Below, piece after piece: positions 45,083-54,056 of a stretch of 64,000 bases of DNA. Source of the DNA: Bradyrhizobium sp. Ghvi. Lineage in GTDB: Bacteria > Pseudomonadota > Alphaproteobacteria > Rhizobiales > Xanthobacteraceae. The translations under genes were made by a program, and so were the position numbers. Each line of letters opens with the position of its first letter. The stretch's first letter is position 1. Below the pieces are notes generated by a model that worked only from the letters and a program-made list of their open reading frames with translations, had not been told where the DNA came from and ran no database searches. The stretch covers positions 1,151,001 through 1,215,000 of the forward strand of contig NZ_FOVU01000001.1 of the NCBI RefSeq assembly GCF_900115265.1, in the 5' to 3' direction.

Positions 45083-46006
45083 TTAAGAAAACAGGATCGT
45101 CGATAAGCGCTTTCGCCCCTCGACGGTTGCATCGTCCGTGCCGCCCCAGGCCTCGAAGAACTGCACGAGCTGCTTGCGCGCGCCGTCGTCGTTCCATTTG
45201 CGGTCGCGCTTGACGATGGCGAGCAGCTGCTCGGTGGCAGCAGCGCGGTCGCCCTTTGCGTTCAGCGCGGTGGCAAGGTCGAAACGCGCCTGATGATCGA
45301 GCGGGTTTGCGGCGACTTTCTGTTCGAGTTCGGCGATGGGCCCGAGCTGTTCCGCCTGTTCGGCGAGATCGATCGTGGTCTGCACCGCCTTGACGGCGGG
45401 GTCGTTGCGCTTGGATTCCGGCACCATGGCCAGCGTCTGCTTGGCCTGCTCCATCGCTCCTGACGTGGCATAGCATTTTGCGAGACCGGCCAGCGCGGCG
45501 ATGTTGGTGGCATCGTACTGAAGCACTTCGGCATAGATCTGCGCGGCCGCTGCGGTGTCGCCCTCGGCAAGGACGGCCTCGGCCTCCTGCAGGATCTCGG
45601 CGATGTTGGGCTCGCCCGGTGCCGTCACGCCCTTGGTCAGCTTCTCGATGAAGGCGTTGAGCTGGCTCTCGGGCACCGCACCCATGAAGCCGTCGGCGGG
45701 CTGGCCGTTGACGAAGGCGATCACGGCCGGGATCGACTGGATTCCCATCTGGCCGGGGATCGCCGGATGCTGGTCGATGTTCATCTTGACCAGCTTGACC
45801 TTGCCCTTGGCCGCCCTGACCGCCTTTTCGAGGATGGGGGTGAGCTGCTTGCAGGGGCCGCACCATTCCGCCCAGAAGTCGATCAGCACCGGCTGGCGCT
45901 TCGATTCCTCGATAACGTCCTTCACGAAGGTTTGGGTGGTGGTGTCCTTGATCAGATCGGCCGCAGCCGGGCCTGCCGCGCCGTTACCCTGGTCGATGAT
46001 CGTCAC
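45083..46006 (-). CDS. Thioredoxin-TPR protein (YbbN/CnoX-like co-chaperone)
   Basis: The 307-residue protein has an N-terminal thioredoxin domain with an intact WCGPC active site (about 48-52) and KMNIDQHPAIPGQMGIQSIPAV, then about 180 residues of tetratricopeptide repeats. E. coli YbbN (CnoX) has SxxC instead of CGPC and works as a chaperedoxin with GroEL; alphaproteobacterial CnoX can keep the CxxC and redox activity. It is upstream of a LON-N domain protein, and the pair recurs in rhizobial genomes. Confidence 0.92.
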   Translation of the reverse strand: MTIIDQGNGAAGPAAADLIKDTTTQTFVKDVIEESKRQPVLIDFWAEWCGPCKQLTPILEKAVRAAKGKVKLVKMNIDQHPAIPGQMGIQSIPAVIAFVNGQPADGFMGAVPESQLNAFIEKLTKGVTAPGEPNIAEILQEAEAVLAEGDTAAAAQIYAEVLQYDATNIAALAGLAKCYATSGAMEQAKQTLAMVPESKRNDPAVKAVQTTIDLAEQAEQLGPIAELEQKVAANPLDHQARFDLATALNAKGDRAAATEQLLAIVKRDRKWNDDGARKQLVQFFEAWGGTDDATVEGRKRLSTILFS

Positions 46007-46280
46007 GGGATCCCCTCGTCTGATGTCTGGAATGGCGGGTCTTTAGCACGTCGCCGCTTCCTATGCTTCGTTTCAGGCCCTAAAATTGGGCCGAATGGGC
46101 CGAATTTCAATCCATGGCGGCCGATTCGGCAGCTCGGGACCATTTTTGCTCGATTTGGCCGTTTCAGGGCTCATATTGGGGCTCCGAAAACGAGATGATG
46201 CTGCCGGTAGCTGTTGCATTCGCCTCCCGCTTTTGGCATACGACAGCCGTTGCCGGCGCGTCACGCGACCGACACAGGAT

Positions 46281-46355
<75 letters not shown>

Positions 46356-46500
46356 GTTTTTCCCGAGAAGCATCCAGCCAGGCTAGCCATATCACCCTCC
46401 GGGCGAGGAACTCGTGCCGATTTTTGCGCGGGTGGGATGGGACGGCTTGAACTCCCGGGCGCCCCCGCCATGGACGTCAATCCAGAGCGATTCGTCCCGG

Positions 46501-47149
46501 CTATATGGCGCGAAGGAGATCCTTCGTCCTTTCCAGCGCAACGTTCGCGATTGGCCTGTATGGCTCTTTGATCGAAAGCTGATTGATCACCGCCTTCACA
46601 AAGTCAGGCTTTAATCTGTCGATTGCGGCCAGCGTGTTTGAGACGTTGTCGCGATAAACGGCTAGCTCCCTGACAATCGACTCCGCGTGCTTTTCACTGC
46701 TCGCCGCAATGTCGAATATATCGCGCGGCGCGATGCGATCGCCTCGATGATAGATTTTCTTCGCAATGATTTCCGGGATTGTCTCCAGGAGGACCACATT
46801 GGTTCCAACCGTCGCTTGCGTGGTCGGGGAGGAGGTTAGTGATGGTGCAACGCTAAAATCGATCTCACCAAACCCAAAGCCGAGCTTCAGGAGCCGTGCG
46901 CCATCTCCTTTGTAGTCAACGGGCCTCATCTCGAAATCGAAGTCGTGCGTCTGCGGATCAAGAAATGGAAGCGCTTGAGGATCCGGTAGGAAGATATCGA
47001 CATCGTGACTTCCGATGATCGATTTGCAGCATCATCGCCGTGCCGCCGCCAAACGTCCAATGATCAATAAATCTTCTGTTCGGCGTTGACTTGCCGGATC
47101 ATCGCACAGGGATGCGAAACAGCTTTGCCCAATGTGATTGAGCGCTCAC
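46501..47149 (-). pseudogene. Broken AbiEii-type nucleotidyltransferase toxin gene
   Basis: Read from GTG 47149, the frames give SAQSHWAKLFR, then FIDHWTFGGGTAMMLQIDHR, then (frame changed) SHDVDIFLPDPQALPFLDPQ, then VDYKGDGARLLKLGFGFGEIDF and ETIPEIIAKKIYHRGDRIAPRDIFDIA. These are the blocks of AbiEii/AbiGii-type IV toxins, including the GGGTA and DVDIF nucleotidyltransferase residues. A TGA near 47100 and a frameshift near 46995 break it. The intact part is 46501-46929. Composition is less GC-rich than its neighbours, suggesting horizontal origin. Confidence 0.78.
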
Positions 47150-47152
47150 CGG

Positions 47153-47311
47153 TCACGCCGCAAGCGGATAGGACTGTCCCGAAAAGTCCGCAAATGTCTT
47201 CGCAGCAGCAACCAGTTGATCGTGATTGATGCCATGCATCTCAGCGAACGCGATTTGCAGTTCGGGTTCAACGTCCCGCAGGCCGCCTTCGCCGCTGAGG
47301 GATCCAGTAGG
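47153..47311 (-). pseudogene. Fragment of a gene upstream of the AbiEii remnant
   Basis: A reading frame ending TGA 47153 gives GGLRDVEPELQIAFAEMHGI followed by NHDQLVAAAKTFADFSGQSYP. It stops three bases before the toxin GTG, as expected for a coupled operon, so it may be the 3' end of a partner (antitoxin) gene. Upstream the frame breaks and no start is seen. I do not recognise the family. The remaining stretch 47312-47530 shows no gene. Confidence 0.4.
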
Positions 47312-47530
47312 CAATGGACGAGCTCATGCGCGTCCAGCTTTTTGCTGTACGGCGCATTTACAGTCGTCAGGACCAAGGCGGGGCTCTTCATCTGCGTCAC
47401 TATCACGATACCCGGTCAATATACGACTGCCATGGGAGTAACCAAACCCCCTCGACAGGTCTCGCGGTAAGCACTACTTGAATACCTTAAGCACGTTGGT
47501 ATTCCGCCCGGCTGGTTCGTTTGGTCCTAC

Positions 47531-48517
47531 ATGACAATTCTCGTCACAGGCAGCGCCGGCCATCTTGGGGAGGCCATCTTGCGGACGCTCCGGGGCCGCG
47601 GGTCATCAGCGCGTGGCATCGATCTTAAGCCCTCGCCTTTCACCGATGCCGTCGGTTCGATCGTCGACCCCACCTTCGTCCGGACGCAGATGGACGGCAT
47701 CACGGCCGTGATCCACACCGCGACGCTGCACAAGCCGCATGTGGCGACCCACCGCAAGCAGGTCTTCGTCGACACCAACGTCTCCGGCACGCTCAACCTG
47801 CTCGAGGCGGCTGATGCGGCCGGCGTGACGAGCTTCGTCTTCACCAGCACCACCAGCGCGTTCGGCTCGCAGCTTCGGCCCGAGGCGGACCACGCGGCAG
47901 TGTGGGTCACCGAAGAGCTGCCGTCAGTGCCGAAGAACATCTACGGCACCACGAAACTGACGGCGGAAAATCTGTGCGAGCTGTTCTTTCGCGAGCGGGG
48001 CTTGCCGGTCGCGGTGCTGCGGACCTCGCGCTTCTTCCCGGAGGATGACGACGATCCGGCGATGCGGTCGGCCTTTTCGCTCGACAACGCGCAGGCCAAC
48101 GAGCTGCTTTATCGCCGGCTGGATATCGCGGACGCGGTCAGTGCGCATCTGGCTGCGATGGCGCGCGCGGGCGAGATCGGCTTCGGCCGCTACATCATCT
48201 CGGCGACGAGTCCGTTCAGGCAGCACCACCTCGCGCAGCTCGCCCGGGATGCGGCTGCAATCGTGCGCGAGCTGTATCCCGAATGTGCGCAGCTCTACGC
48301 GGCGCGCGGCTGGCGGCTCTTTCCCGCGATCGACCGGGTCTATGTCAACGACCGCGCGCGGCGCGAGCTCGGATGGCATCCCGAGTTCGACTTCGCCCAT
48401 GTGCTGCACAGCCTTCGCGAAGGTTGCGATTTCCGCAGCGCCCTGGCGCGCGAGGTGGGGTCGAAGGGCTATCACGACACGCTGTTTGACGACGGCCCGT
48501 ACCCGGTCGCCTCGTAG
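47531..48517 (+). CDS. NAD(P)-dependent epimerase/dehydratase (extended SDR)
   Basis: The 328-residue protein has the extended short-chain dehydrogenase fold: N-terminal ILVTGSAGHLGEAILRTLRGRG (GxxGxxG), HTATLHKPHVATH, the Ser in FVFTSTTSAFGS, and the catalytic YxxxK in IYGTTKLTAENL (about 137-148). It resembles UDP-sugar epimerases and related NAD-dependent sugar dehydratases, but the substrate is not evident. It stands alone next to decayed sequence and is followed by a 384-bp gap. Confidence 0.88.
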   Translation: MTILVTGSAGHLGEAILRTLRGRGSSARGIDLKPSPFTDAVGSIVDPTFVRTQMDGITAVIHTATLHKPHVATHRKQVFVDTNVSGTLNLLEAADAAGVTSFVFTSTTSAFGSQLRPEADHAAVWVTEELPSVPKNIYGTTKLTAENLCELFFRERGLPVAVLRTSRFFPEDDDDPAMRSAFSLDNAQANELLYRRLDIADAVSAHLAAMARAGEIGFGRYIISATSPFRQHHLAQLARDAAAIVRELYPECAQLYAARGWRLFPAIDRVYVNDRARRELGWHPEFDFAHVLHSLREGCDFRSALAREVGSKGYHDTLFDDGPYPVAS

Positions 48518-48901
48518 TCGCCGCTTTTGTCAATTCGCGCGATGAATCAGGCGCGTGGCCGATGTCACCGCGCCTCATTCGGCCTCGGCCGTTCTACTGT
48601 GCATGGGGTTGTTTTCGCGTTTTTGCATTGGTCGCCTAATTTTGCAGCTCGCGGCTGCGGTGCTCGCGAGACCGATTCCGCGTTGCAGCGAGAGCGTTGC
48701 CATGGCCGCTTGCGACACTGTGAGACGATCAGTCTCAATTCTTACGGAGTGCAATCGCAGCGCACGCGGCGTGCTTTCCACCGCGCGCAGATGTGCTAAC
48801 CTTTTTGCGTCTGCCTCTCGACAGACTCCGAACTTCGCCTACTCGACAACAGCAAAACAAAGAACGCGCAGCCCTCACGGCTGCCTTAGGGGAGTGACGC
48901 G
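48518..48901. other. 384-bp gap upstream of the sugar dehydrogenase gene
   Basis: No gene is supported here. It contains the second copy of the 18-bp repeat (48594-48611) and, close to its 3' end, the GGGGAG ribosome-binding site of the dehydrogenase. Promoter elements are probably present, but none could be identified with confidence. Confidence 0.5.
48594..48611 (+). repeat. 18-bp sequence repeated exactly from 4263-4280
   Basis: CTACTGTGCATGGGGTTG matches 4263-4280 exactly; the next base differs and TTTCG follows in both. Here it lies 291 bp upstream of the sugar dehydrogenase start. Confidence 0.6.
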
Positions 48902-50173
48902 ATGAAATCGATGATCTATCGATCCGTGCTGGCGCTTGCGACCGTGGCCCTTCTGGCCGGAACCAGCAATATCAATGCGCAGCAACAGGACAACAACCGG
49001 GCCCTGAAGAAATACGAATCCGGCACCAAGGAATTCTGGACCCATCCGCCGGATGACTGGTTCCTCGGCGACGAGACCGAGGCGCAGAAGGGTCTCGCAC
49101 CGCCCTCGGGTCCGCCGACCGGCGCATCCGATGCCGAGCTCGCCGACATCGTGAAGAAGGTGAAGCTGCCGGCGGGCTTCAAGATGGAGGTCTACGCCTC
49201 CGGCGTGCTGGCCGCGCGGCAGATGGCCTGGGGTGACAAGGGCACGCTGTTCGTCGGCTCGTTCGGCCTCGGCAACGTCTATGCCATCAAGGACAACAAC
49301 GGCAAGAAAGAGGTCAAGACCATCCTCAAGGGGCTGAATATGCCCACCGGCCTCGCCGTCAAGGACGGCGCGCTCTACGTCATCGCGGTCGACAAGCTGA
49401 TCCGCTACGACGATATCGAGAACAAGCTCGACAATCCCGGCGAGGGCAAGGTCGTCTATGACGACATGCCGTCCTATGCCGCGCATGGCTGGAAGTACAT
49501 CGCCGTCGACAAGGACGGCTGGTTCTTCATTCCGTTCGGACCGCCCTTCAACATCGGCATTCCCCCGACCAGCGTCTCGCAGATACGGCGCGTCGATCCC
49601 AAGACCGGCAATGCCGAAATCTGGGCGCTCGGGGTTCGCAACTCGGTCGGCGGCGACGTCGATCCGCGCACCGGCAAGTACTGGTTCACCGAAAATGCCC
49701 GCGACTGGGTCAGCGATGATCTGCCCTCGGACAAGCTGAACATGATCAACAAGATCGGCGAGCATTTCGGCTATCCCTACTGCCACCAGGGCGATCTTCC
49801 CGATCCGAAATTCGCCATGGGCCACCAATGCTCCGAGTTCACACCGCCGGTGCTGAATCTCGGCGCGCACGTCGCTCCGCTCGGCATGAAGTTCTATACC
49901 GGCGACCAGTTCCCCGCCGAGTACAAGAACAACATCCTGATCGCCGAGCACGGCTCCTGGAATCGTCACAAGTACCAGGGCGCACGCATCATGCGCGTGA
50001 TCGTCGATCCCGACGGCAAGAACCCCAAGCAGGAGGTGTTCGCCTCCGGCTGGATCGAAGGCGACCAGGGCTATCTCGGTCGTCCCGACGACATCATCCT
50101 CGCCAAGGACGGTTCGATCCTCGTTGCCGACGACTGGGCCGGCGCAATCTATCGCATCAGCTACAGTAAGTAG
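48902..50173 (+). CDS. PQQ-dependent sugar (sorbosone-type) dehydrogenase
   Basis: The 423-residue protein has a signal peptide (about 1-25, ending NINAQ) and a beta-propeller like L-sorbosone dehydrogenases and soluble PQQ glucose dehydrogenases. Seen are KLPAGFKMEVYASGVLAARQMAW, NMPTGLAVKDGALYV, ALGVRNSVGGDVDPRTGKYWFTENARDW, YCHQGDLPDP and GRPDDIILAKDGSILVADDWAGAIYRI. It would oxidise a sugar or aldehyde in the periplasm and pass electrons to a cytochrome. A dihaem cytochrome c gene follows. The substrate is unknown. The start follows GGGGAG. Confidence 0.87.
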   Translation: MKSMIYRSVLALATVALLAGTSNINAQQQDNNRALKKYESGTKEFWTHPPDDWFLGDETEAQKGLAPPSGPPTGASDAELADIVKKVKLPAGFKMEVYASGVLAARQMAWGDKGTLFVGSFGLGNVYAIKDNNGKKEVKTILKGLNMPTGLAVKDGALYVIAVDKLIRYDDIENKLDNPGEGKVVYDDMPSYAAHGWKYIAVDKDGWFFIPFGPPFNIGIPPTSVSQIRRVDPKTGNAEIWALGVRNSVGGDVDPRTGKYWFTENARDWVSDDLPSDKLNMINKIGEHFGYPYCHQGDLPDPKFAMGHQCSEFTPPVLNLGAHVAPLGMKFYTGDQFPAEYKNNILIAEHGSWNRHKYQGARIMRVIVDPDGKNPKQEVFASGWIEGDQGYLGRPDDIILAKDGSILVADDWAGAIYRISYSK

Positions 50174-50185
50174 CGCAAGCGACAC

Positions 50186-50226
50186 GAGGCTGCGACCGCG
50201 CGATGGTTCGCAGCCTCTTTCGTTTT
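50186..50226 (+). terminator. Intrinsic terminator after the sugar dehydrogenase gene
   Basis: GAGGCTGCGA (50186-50195) and TCGCAGCCTC (50208-50217) form a perfect 10-bp stem, followed by TTTCGTTTT. It begins 12 bp after the stop codon. It should stop or reduce read-through into the cytochrome gene. Confidence 0.85.
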
Positions 50227-50239
50227 AGAGTCTCATGCC

Positions 50240-50287
50240 GTCGTTCCGGATGCGCGGAAGCGCAAGTCCGTGGCGTCCCGGAATGAC
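50240..50287. repeat. Short GTCATTCCGG-family repeat
   Basis: GTCGTTCCGG (50240-50249) and CCGGAATGAC (50278-50287) are near-perfect inverted arms with a small GCGC-rich hairpin between them. It lies in the gap between the dehydrogenase and the cytochrome c gene. Confidence 0.65.
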
Positions 50288-50313
50288 GAGCCAAATAGAT
50301 CGGAATTCTCATC

Positions 50314-50907
50314 ATGCGCCGGCAGTTCATCTCGCACGCCATCAGCGCGGCTGCGCTCCTCGCGCTCGGCGCGCTCTCCGCCAGGGCTGCTGACAACGCC
50401 GCCGTCCAGGAGAAGGCGGCCGTCTGCTCCGGCTGTCACGGCGAGAACGGCATCTCGCAGACCGAGAACATCCCCTCGCTGGCCGGCCAGCCCGATCAGT
50501 TCCTGCAATGGCAGCTTGTCTTCTTCCGCGCCGGCTCGCGCAAGAACGAGCAGATGCAGCCGATTGCCGAGGCGATTGCCAACGAGGACGTTCGCAGTCT
50601 CGGCGCCTATTTCGCTGCCATGACGCCGCCGAAGCCGGCAGAGGACAAGGACCCTGACCTGTCGAAAAAAGGCGCGCAGGTTGCCGAGGGCCGCCGCTGC
50701 GCCTCATGCCACACAGACAGCTTTGCCGGCACCAAGGCGGTCGCGCGGCTTGCGGGTCAGCGCGAGGAATATCTGGTCAAGGCGCTGCACGATTACAAGG
50801 CGGGCCAGCGCGTCGGCGGCGGCGTCGCCGCAATGGCCGATGTCGCCTATCGCATGAGCGACGAGGAAATCACCGCGGTCGCGCACTATCTGGCGTATTT
50901 CAAATAG
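50314..50907 (+). CDS. Dihaem cytochrome c (c4-type)
   Basis: The 197-residue protein has a signal peptide (about 1-25, ending ARAAD) and two c-type heme sites, CSGCH (about 38-42) and CASCH (about 129-133), each in a half-domain with distal Met candidates, as in cytochrome c4. It is periplasmic. Placed after a PQQ-type dehydrogenase, it is the likely electron acceptor, although a strong terminator separates the two genes. ATG 50314 gives a normal signal peptide. Confidence 0.9.
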   Translation: MRRQFISHAISAAALLALGALSARAADNAAVQEKAAVCSGCHGENGISQTENIPSLAGQPDQFLQWQLVFFRAGSRKNEQMQPIAEAIANEDVRSLGAYFAAMTPPKPAEDKDPDLSKKGAQVAEGRRCASCHTDSFAGTKAVARLAGQREEYLVKALHDYKAGQRVGGGVAAMADVAYRMSDEEITAVAHYLAYFK

Positions 50908-50917
50908 CGTTCGGCAC

Positions 50918-51841
50918 CTACCCCACTCGCTGCAGCTCATACGCCTTCAGATGCGTGTAGGCGATGCGGAGCTTCGGCACCGGCACCTTGGCGGCATCGG
51001 CGCGCACGATGAGGTCGCCGATCACGTGATCGGCTTCGACCGGCAGGCCCGCCTTGATGTCGCGAAACATCGAGGCCGTCATCGGCGAGCCCTCGGTTGT
51101 GAGGTTGCCCTTCACGCGTTCGAAGAACGGGCCGCCCGGCGGGTAACCCGACGCGGTGGCGATCGCACTGGTTTCGTCCAGCATGCCGAGCAGGAAATCG
51201 CGCCCGCCCGGCGCGGCGAGGATATTGCCGACGGAGGTGCGCATCAGGCTGGTGGAAGCTGCGAGCGAGGACAGGAACACCCACTTCTCCCACATGTCCT
51301 GCATGATGTTCTGGCTGGCGGTGGCGCCGATAATGCCGCTCTTGAACGCCTCGTCGATCGCCTTGACGCGGTCCGACGTCTTCCCGTCGCGCTCGCCGTA
51401 ATTGATCGACTGCATCGGCTGCAGCTGCACCACCTCGCGCTTCTCGTTCAAGGTCGCGGCGATGGCACAGAGGCCGCCGAGCACGCGCTCCTTGCCGAAT
51501 TTAGCATCGAGGATGTCGAGATGCTTCATGCCGTTGAGCATGGGAATGATCGCCGTATTCGGCCCGACCGCCGCGGCGAATGAGGCGACGGCATCGTCGA
51601 GGTCGAACGCCTTGCAGCTTAGGAGCACGACGTCGAACTTGTCCTTGAGAGCATCGGCCTGCACGGTCGGCGGGTTCTTCAAGGTCACATCGCCATTCGG
51701 GCTCTTGATGACGAGGCCATCGCGGGCAAGCTCGCCGGCGCGCTTGGGGCGCACCAGGAAGGTGACGTCGCGGCCCGCCTGCAACAGCCTGCCACCAAAA
51801 TAGCCGCCGATGGCGCCGGCGCCGACCACGAGGATACGCAT
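50918..51841 (-). CDS. 2-dehydropantoate 2-reductase family protein (PanE/ApbA-like)
   Basis: The 307-residue protein has the N-terminal Rossmann motif MRILVVGAGAIGGYFGGRLLQAGRDVTFLVR and the C-terminal helical domain with the conserved WEKWVFLSSLAASTSLMR and VEADHVIGDLIVRADA segments (catalytic Lys region). PanE reduces ketopantoate in pantothenate and CoA synthesis, but this family has several paralogues per genome, so the exact substrate is not certain. It lies downstream of a GCGAATGG-family repeat and a DsbA-family gene. Confidence 0.87.
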   Translation of the reverse strand: MRILVVGAGAIGGYFGGRLLQAGRDVTFLVRPKRAGELARDGLVIKSPNGDVTLKNPPTVQADALKDKFDVVLLSCKAFDLDDAVASFAAAVGPNTAIIPMLNGMKHLDILDAKFGKERVLGGLCAIAATLNEKREVVQLQPMQSINYGERDGKTSDRVKAIDEAFKSGIIGATASQNIMQDMWEKWVFLSSLAASTSLMRTSVGNILAAPGGRDFLLGMLDETSAIATASGYPPGGPFFERVKGNLTTEGSPMTASMFRDIKAGLPVEADHVIGDLIVRADAAKVPVPKLRIAYTHLKAYELQRVG

Positions 51842-51862
51842 TGTAGAACTCCGCTTTTAGTG

Positions 51863-51932
51863 GCGAATGGCGAATAGGGAGTAGCGAATAGTCGGTCCGA
51901 TTTCCACTCGCTATTCGCTATCCACCATTCGC
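51863..51932. repeat. GCGAATGG-family inverted repeat
   Basis: GCGAATGG (51863-51870) and CCATTCGC (51925-51932) are outer arms, with GCGAATAG-type inner repeats. It is related to 35542-35584. Confidence 0.7.
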
Positions 51933-51937
51933 GCGCT

Positions 51938-52597
51938 TCACTTTCCCGATACCATCTCCTCGACTTCGCGCAGCTGCTCCTTGCCAAAGAACATCTCGTC
52001 GCCGACAAAGAACGTCGGCGAGCCGAACGCGCCGCGGGCGACTGCATCCTCCGTGTTCTTGATCAGTCTGCCTTTCACGTCGCCCTCCTGGGCGCGGGCG
52101 AACAGTTTTTGGGCGTCAAGCCCCGAGGAGGCCAGCGCCTTCGCCGCGATTTCAGGATCGTCCATTTTCTTCGGCTCGCGCCACATGTGGTGGAAGGCGG
52201 CATCGACGTATTTCTCGAACACGCCCTCGAGCTGTGCGGCGATCGCCGCGCGCATCAGGTTGAGCGTGTTGACAGGAAAATGCGGATTCCAGACATAGGG
52301 CTGGACGTGGAAGCGCTTGATGAAGCGCTCGGTCTCGACCTGCTGGAATTCGCGCTTGTTCTTGACGCCGGCGAGCGTCTCGGCCGGCGATCTGTTGTTG
52401 GTCGCCTTGAAGATACCGCCGAGCAGGATCGGCACATATTCGAATTTGACGCCGATGCGCTGTTCGATCGCCGGGATCACCAGGTGGCTGAGATAGGCGT
52501 TCGGGCTGCCGAAATCGAACAGGAACTGCGGAGAAGTGCGGGGCAAATTCGTTCTCCCTGAGATCGCTTTTCCCCATTGTGGCGCAGCGTGCGCCAC
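51938..52597 (-). CDS. 2-hydroxychromene-2-carboxylate isomerase-like protein (DsbA superfamily)
   Basis: The 219-residue protein is a thioredoxin-fold kappa-GST/HCCA isomerase: QFLFDFGSPNAYLSHLVIPAIEQR, VEYVPILLGGIFKAT-like (FEYVPILLGGIFKATNN), WREPKKMDDPEIAAKAL and AFGSPTFFVGDEMFFGKEQL. The active-site Ser in FGSPNAY replaces the Cys of DsbA, as in the family. Such enzymes isomerise naphthalene-catabolic intermediates with glutathione, but paralogues exist with other roles. The first ~18 residues may be over-extended; a GTG/TTG start nearer LPRTSPQFLFDF is possible. Confidence 0.87.
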   Translation of the reverse strand: MAHAAPQWGKAISGRTNLPRTSPQFLFDFGSPNAYLSHLVIPAIEQRIGVKFEYVPILLGGIFKATNNRSPAETLAGVKNKREFQQVETERFIKRFHVQPYVWNPHFPVNTLNLMRAAIAAQLEGVFEKYVDAAFHHMWREPKKMDDPEIAAKALASSGLDAQKLFARAQEGDVKGRLIKNTEDAVARGAFGSPTFFVGDEMFFGKEQLREVEEMVSGK

Positions 52598-52635
52598 AGG
52601 TCCACCGTTTAATGATGGTCATAATATCTTGATGG

Positions 52636-53970
52636 TCAGATCAAGCGCCGGATCGCCCGCTTACGCCACACCAGGCGGTAATAGCCCATCTGCAAGACGA
52701 ACATGCTGCAGAATACGATCGGATAGGCGGCCCAGACGCCCTCGAGCCCGATCGCGCGGCTGAGGAATACCGCGGACGGCAGCTCGATCGCGAGAATCGC
52801 GAAGATCGACAGCAGCATCGGCGTCAGCGCCACGCCGGCGGCCCGCATCGCGCCCGAAAACGTCGTCGCAAGGCCGAACGGCACCGAGCTCCATAGGGCG
52901 ACGAAGAGCAATGTCTTTGCCAGATCGAGCACGGCGGCGTCGGTGATGAAGATGCCGAGCACGGCGCGCGGGACGAGATAGATCAACGCCACCAGCCCGC
53001 CGGTCAGCACAAGGTTGAACGCAAGCCCGGTGCGAACGATGCCGTCGAGCCGCGCCCGGTCGCCCCCGCCGATCGCTTGCGCTCCGAGAATCGAGACCGC
53101 GATCGAAATCGACATCGCCGTGAACTGCGTATAGCCCATTACCTGGTTGACGGCGCCATAGGCGGCGGTGGCGTCCGATCCAAAGCCGTTGACCAGGCCG
53201 AGCAGAACCAGCTCGGCAATGGCCATCACGACCATGCCGATCGCGCTGGGCAATCCAATGCCAAGGATTTGTCCGATCACCGCGCGGTTGAGCCTGATAT
53301 GGCGCAGCAGTGCGGCGTCAGGTGCGAGCGCGTGCTTCTTGCGCAGCAGGTAGACGGCCAGCACGATCAGCGTCACCGCGTTGGAGATAGCAGCCGCCCA
53401 GGCCGGGCTGGTGATGCCGACCGCGCCCCGGATCAGCATCGGCGTCAGGATCAGGCCGATCGTCGTGGACAACGCCAGCGCCAGCAGCGGAGTCACGGCA
53501 TCGCCGACGCCGCGGATCATCGCCGTCATCAGCAGGAAGACAAAGCCGAGCGGCATCGTCAGCATCATGATTCGAGCGTAGGCGCTGGCCGCATCGAGAA
53601 TGTCCGCGGGCGTTGCGAGCGCCATCATCAATTGCCGGCTAAATAGACTCCCGAGCAATCCAACCGAAATCGAGAGCAGAAGGCCGGCCGCGAGCGTCGT
53701 GCCGACGACGATCTTGATTCGTCCGTACTCGCCCGCGCCGAAGGCCTGGCCGATCAGCACGGTGGCACCCGTGCTCAGTCCCATGACGAAGGCGAACAGG
53801 AAGAAGAACACCGGGAAAAAGGTCGAGACGGCCGCGAGCGCGTCCACGCCGATCATATGGCCGAGATAGACATTGCTGAGGGTGCCGAATAGCGATTGCA
53901 GCGCATTGCTCAGCATCAACGGCGCGAGAAAGCGCAGGAAGTTTTTCCAGAGTGGTGTTGAAGCGGACAT
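52636..53970 (-). CDS. MATE-family multidrug efflux transporter
   Basis: The 444-residue protein has twelve predicted helices and the pattern of MATE exporters (NorM/DinF type), which expel cationic drugs or metabolites using Na+ or H+. Seen are LSNVYLGHMIGVDALAAVSTFFPVFFFL, TGATVLIGQAFGAGEYGRIK, and in the second half GAVNQVMGYTQFTAMSISIAVSILGAQAIGGGD. ATG 53970 (MSASTPLWKN) is chosen; in-frame ATGs at 53985 and 54012 are possible. It is 87 bp downstream of the DUF2239 gene on the same strand. Confidence 0.92.
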   Translation of the reverse strand: MSASTPLWKNFLRFLAPLMLSNALQSLFGTLSNVYLGHMIGVDALAAVSTFFPVFFFLFAFVMGLSTGATVLIGQAFGAGEYGRIKIVVGTTLAAGLLLSISVGLLGSLFSRQLMMALATPADILDAASAYARIMMLTMPLGFVFLLMTAMIRGVGDAVTPLLALALSTTIGLILTPMLIRGAVGITSPAWAAAISNAVTLIVLAVYLLRKKHALAPDAALLRHIRLNRAVIGQILGIGLPSAIGMVVMAIAELVLLGLVNGFGSDATAAYGAVNQVMGYTQFTAMSISIAVSILGAQAIGGGDRARLDGIVRTGLAFNLVLTGGLVALIYLVPRAVLGIFITDAAVLDLAKTLLFVALWSSVPFGLATTFSGAMRAAGVALTPMLLSIFAILAIELPSAVFLSRAIGLEGVWAAYPIVFCSMFVLQMGYYRLVWRKRAIRRLI

Positions 53971-54056
53971 GGATGTGCCTTTCATCGGGCGTGCAAGACC
54001 GTTGCCGCGCAATGCGCGGCTCGGCCGTTGATGGGGTGAGAATGTGCCGCGCGCGT

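Noticed and set aside
46356..47530. Duplicated 3' end of tRNA-Gly marking an island boundary.
   Set aside because: I searched the downstream sequence for a repeat of the T-arm and acceptor end and saw none within the window.
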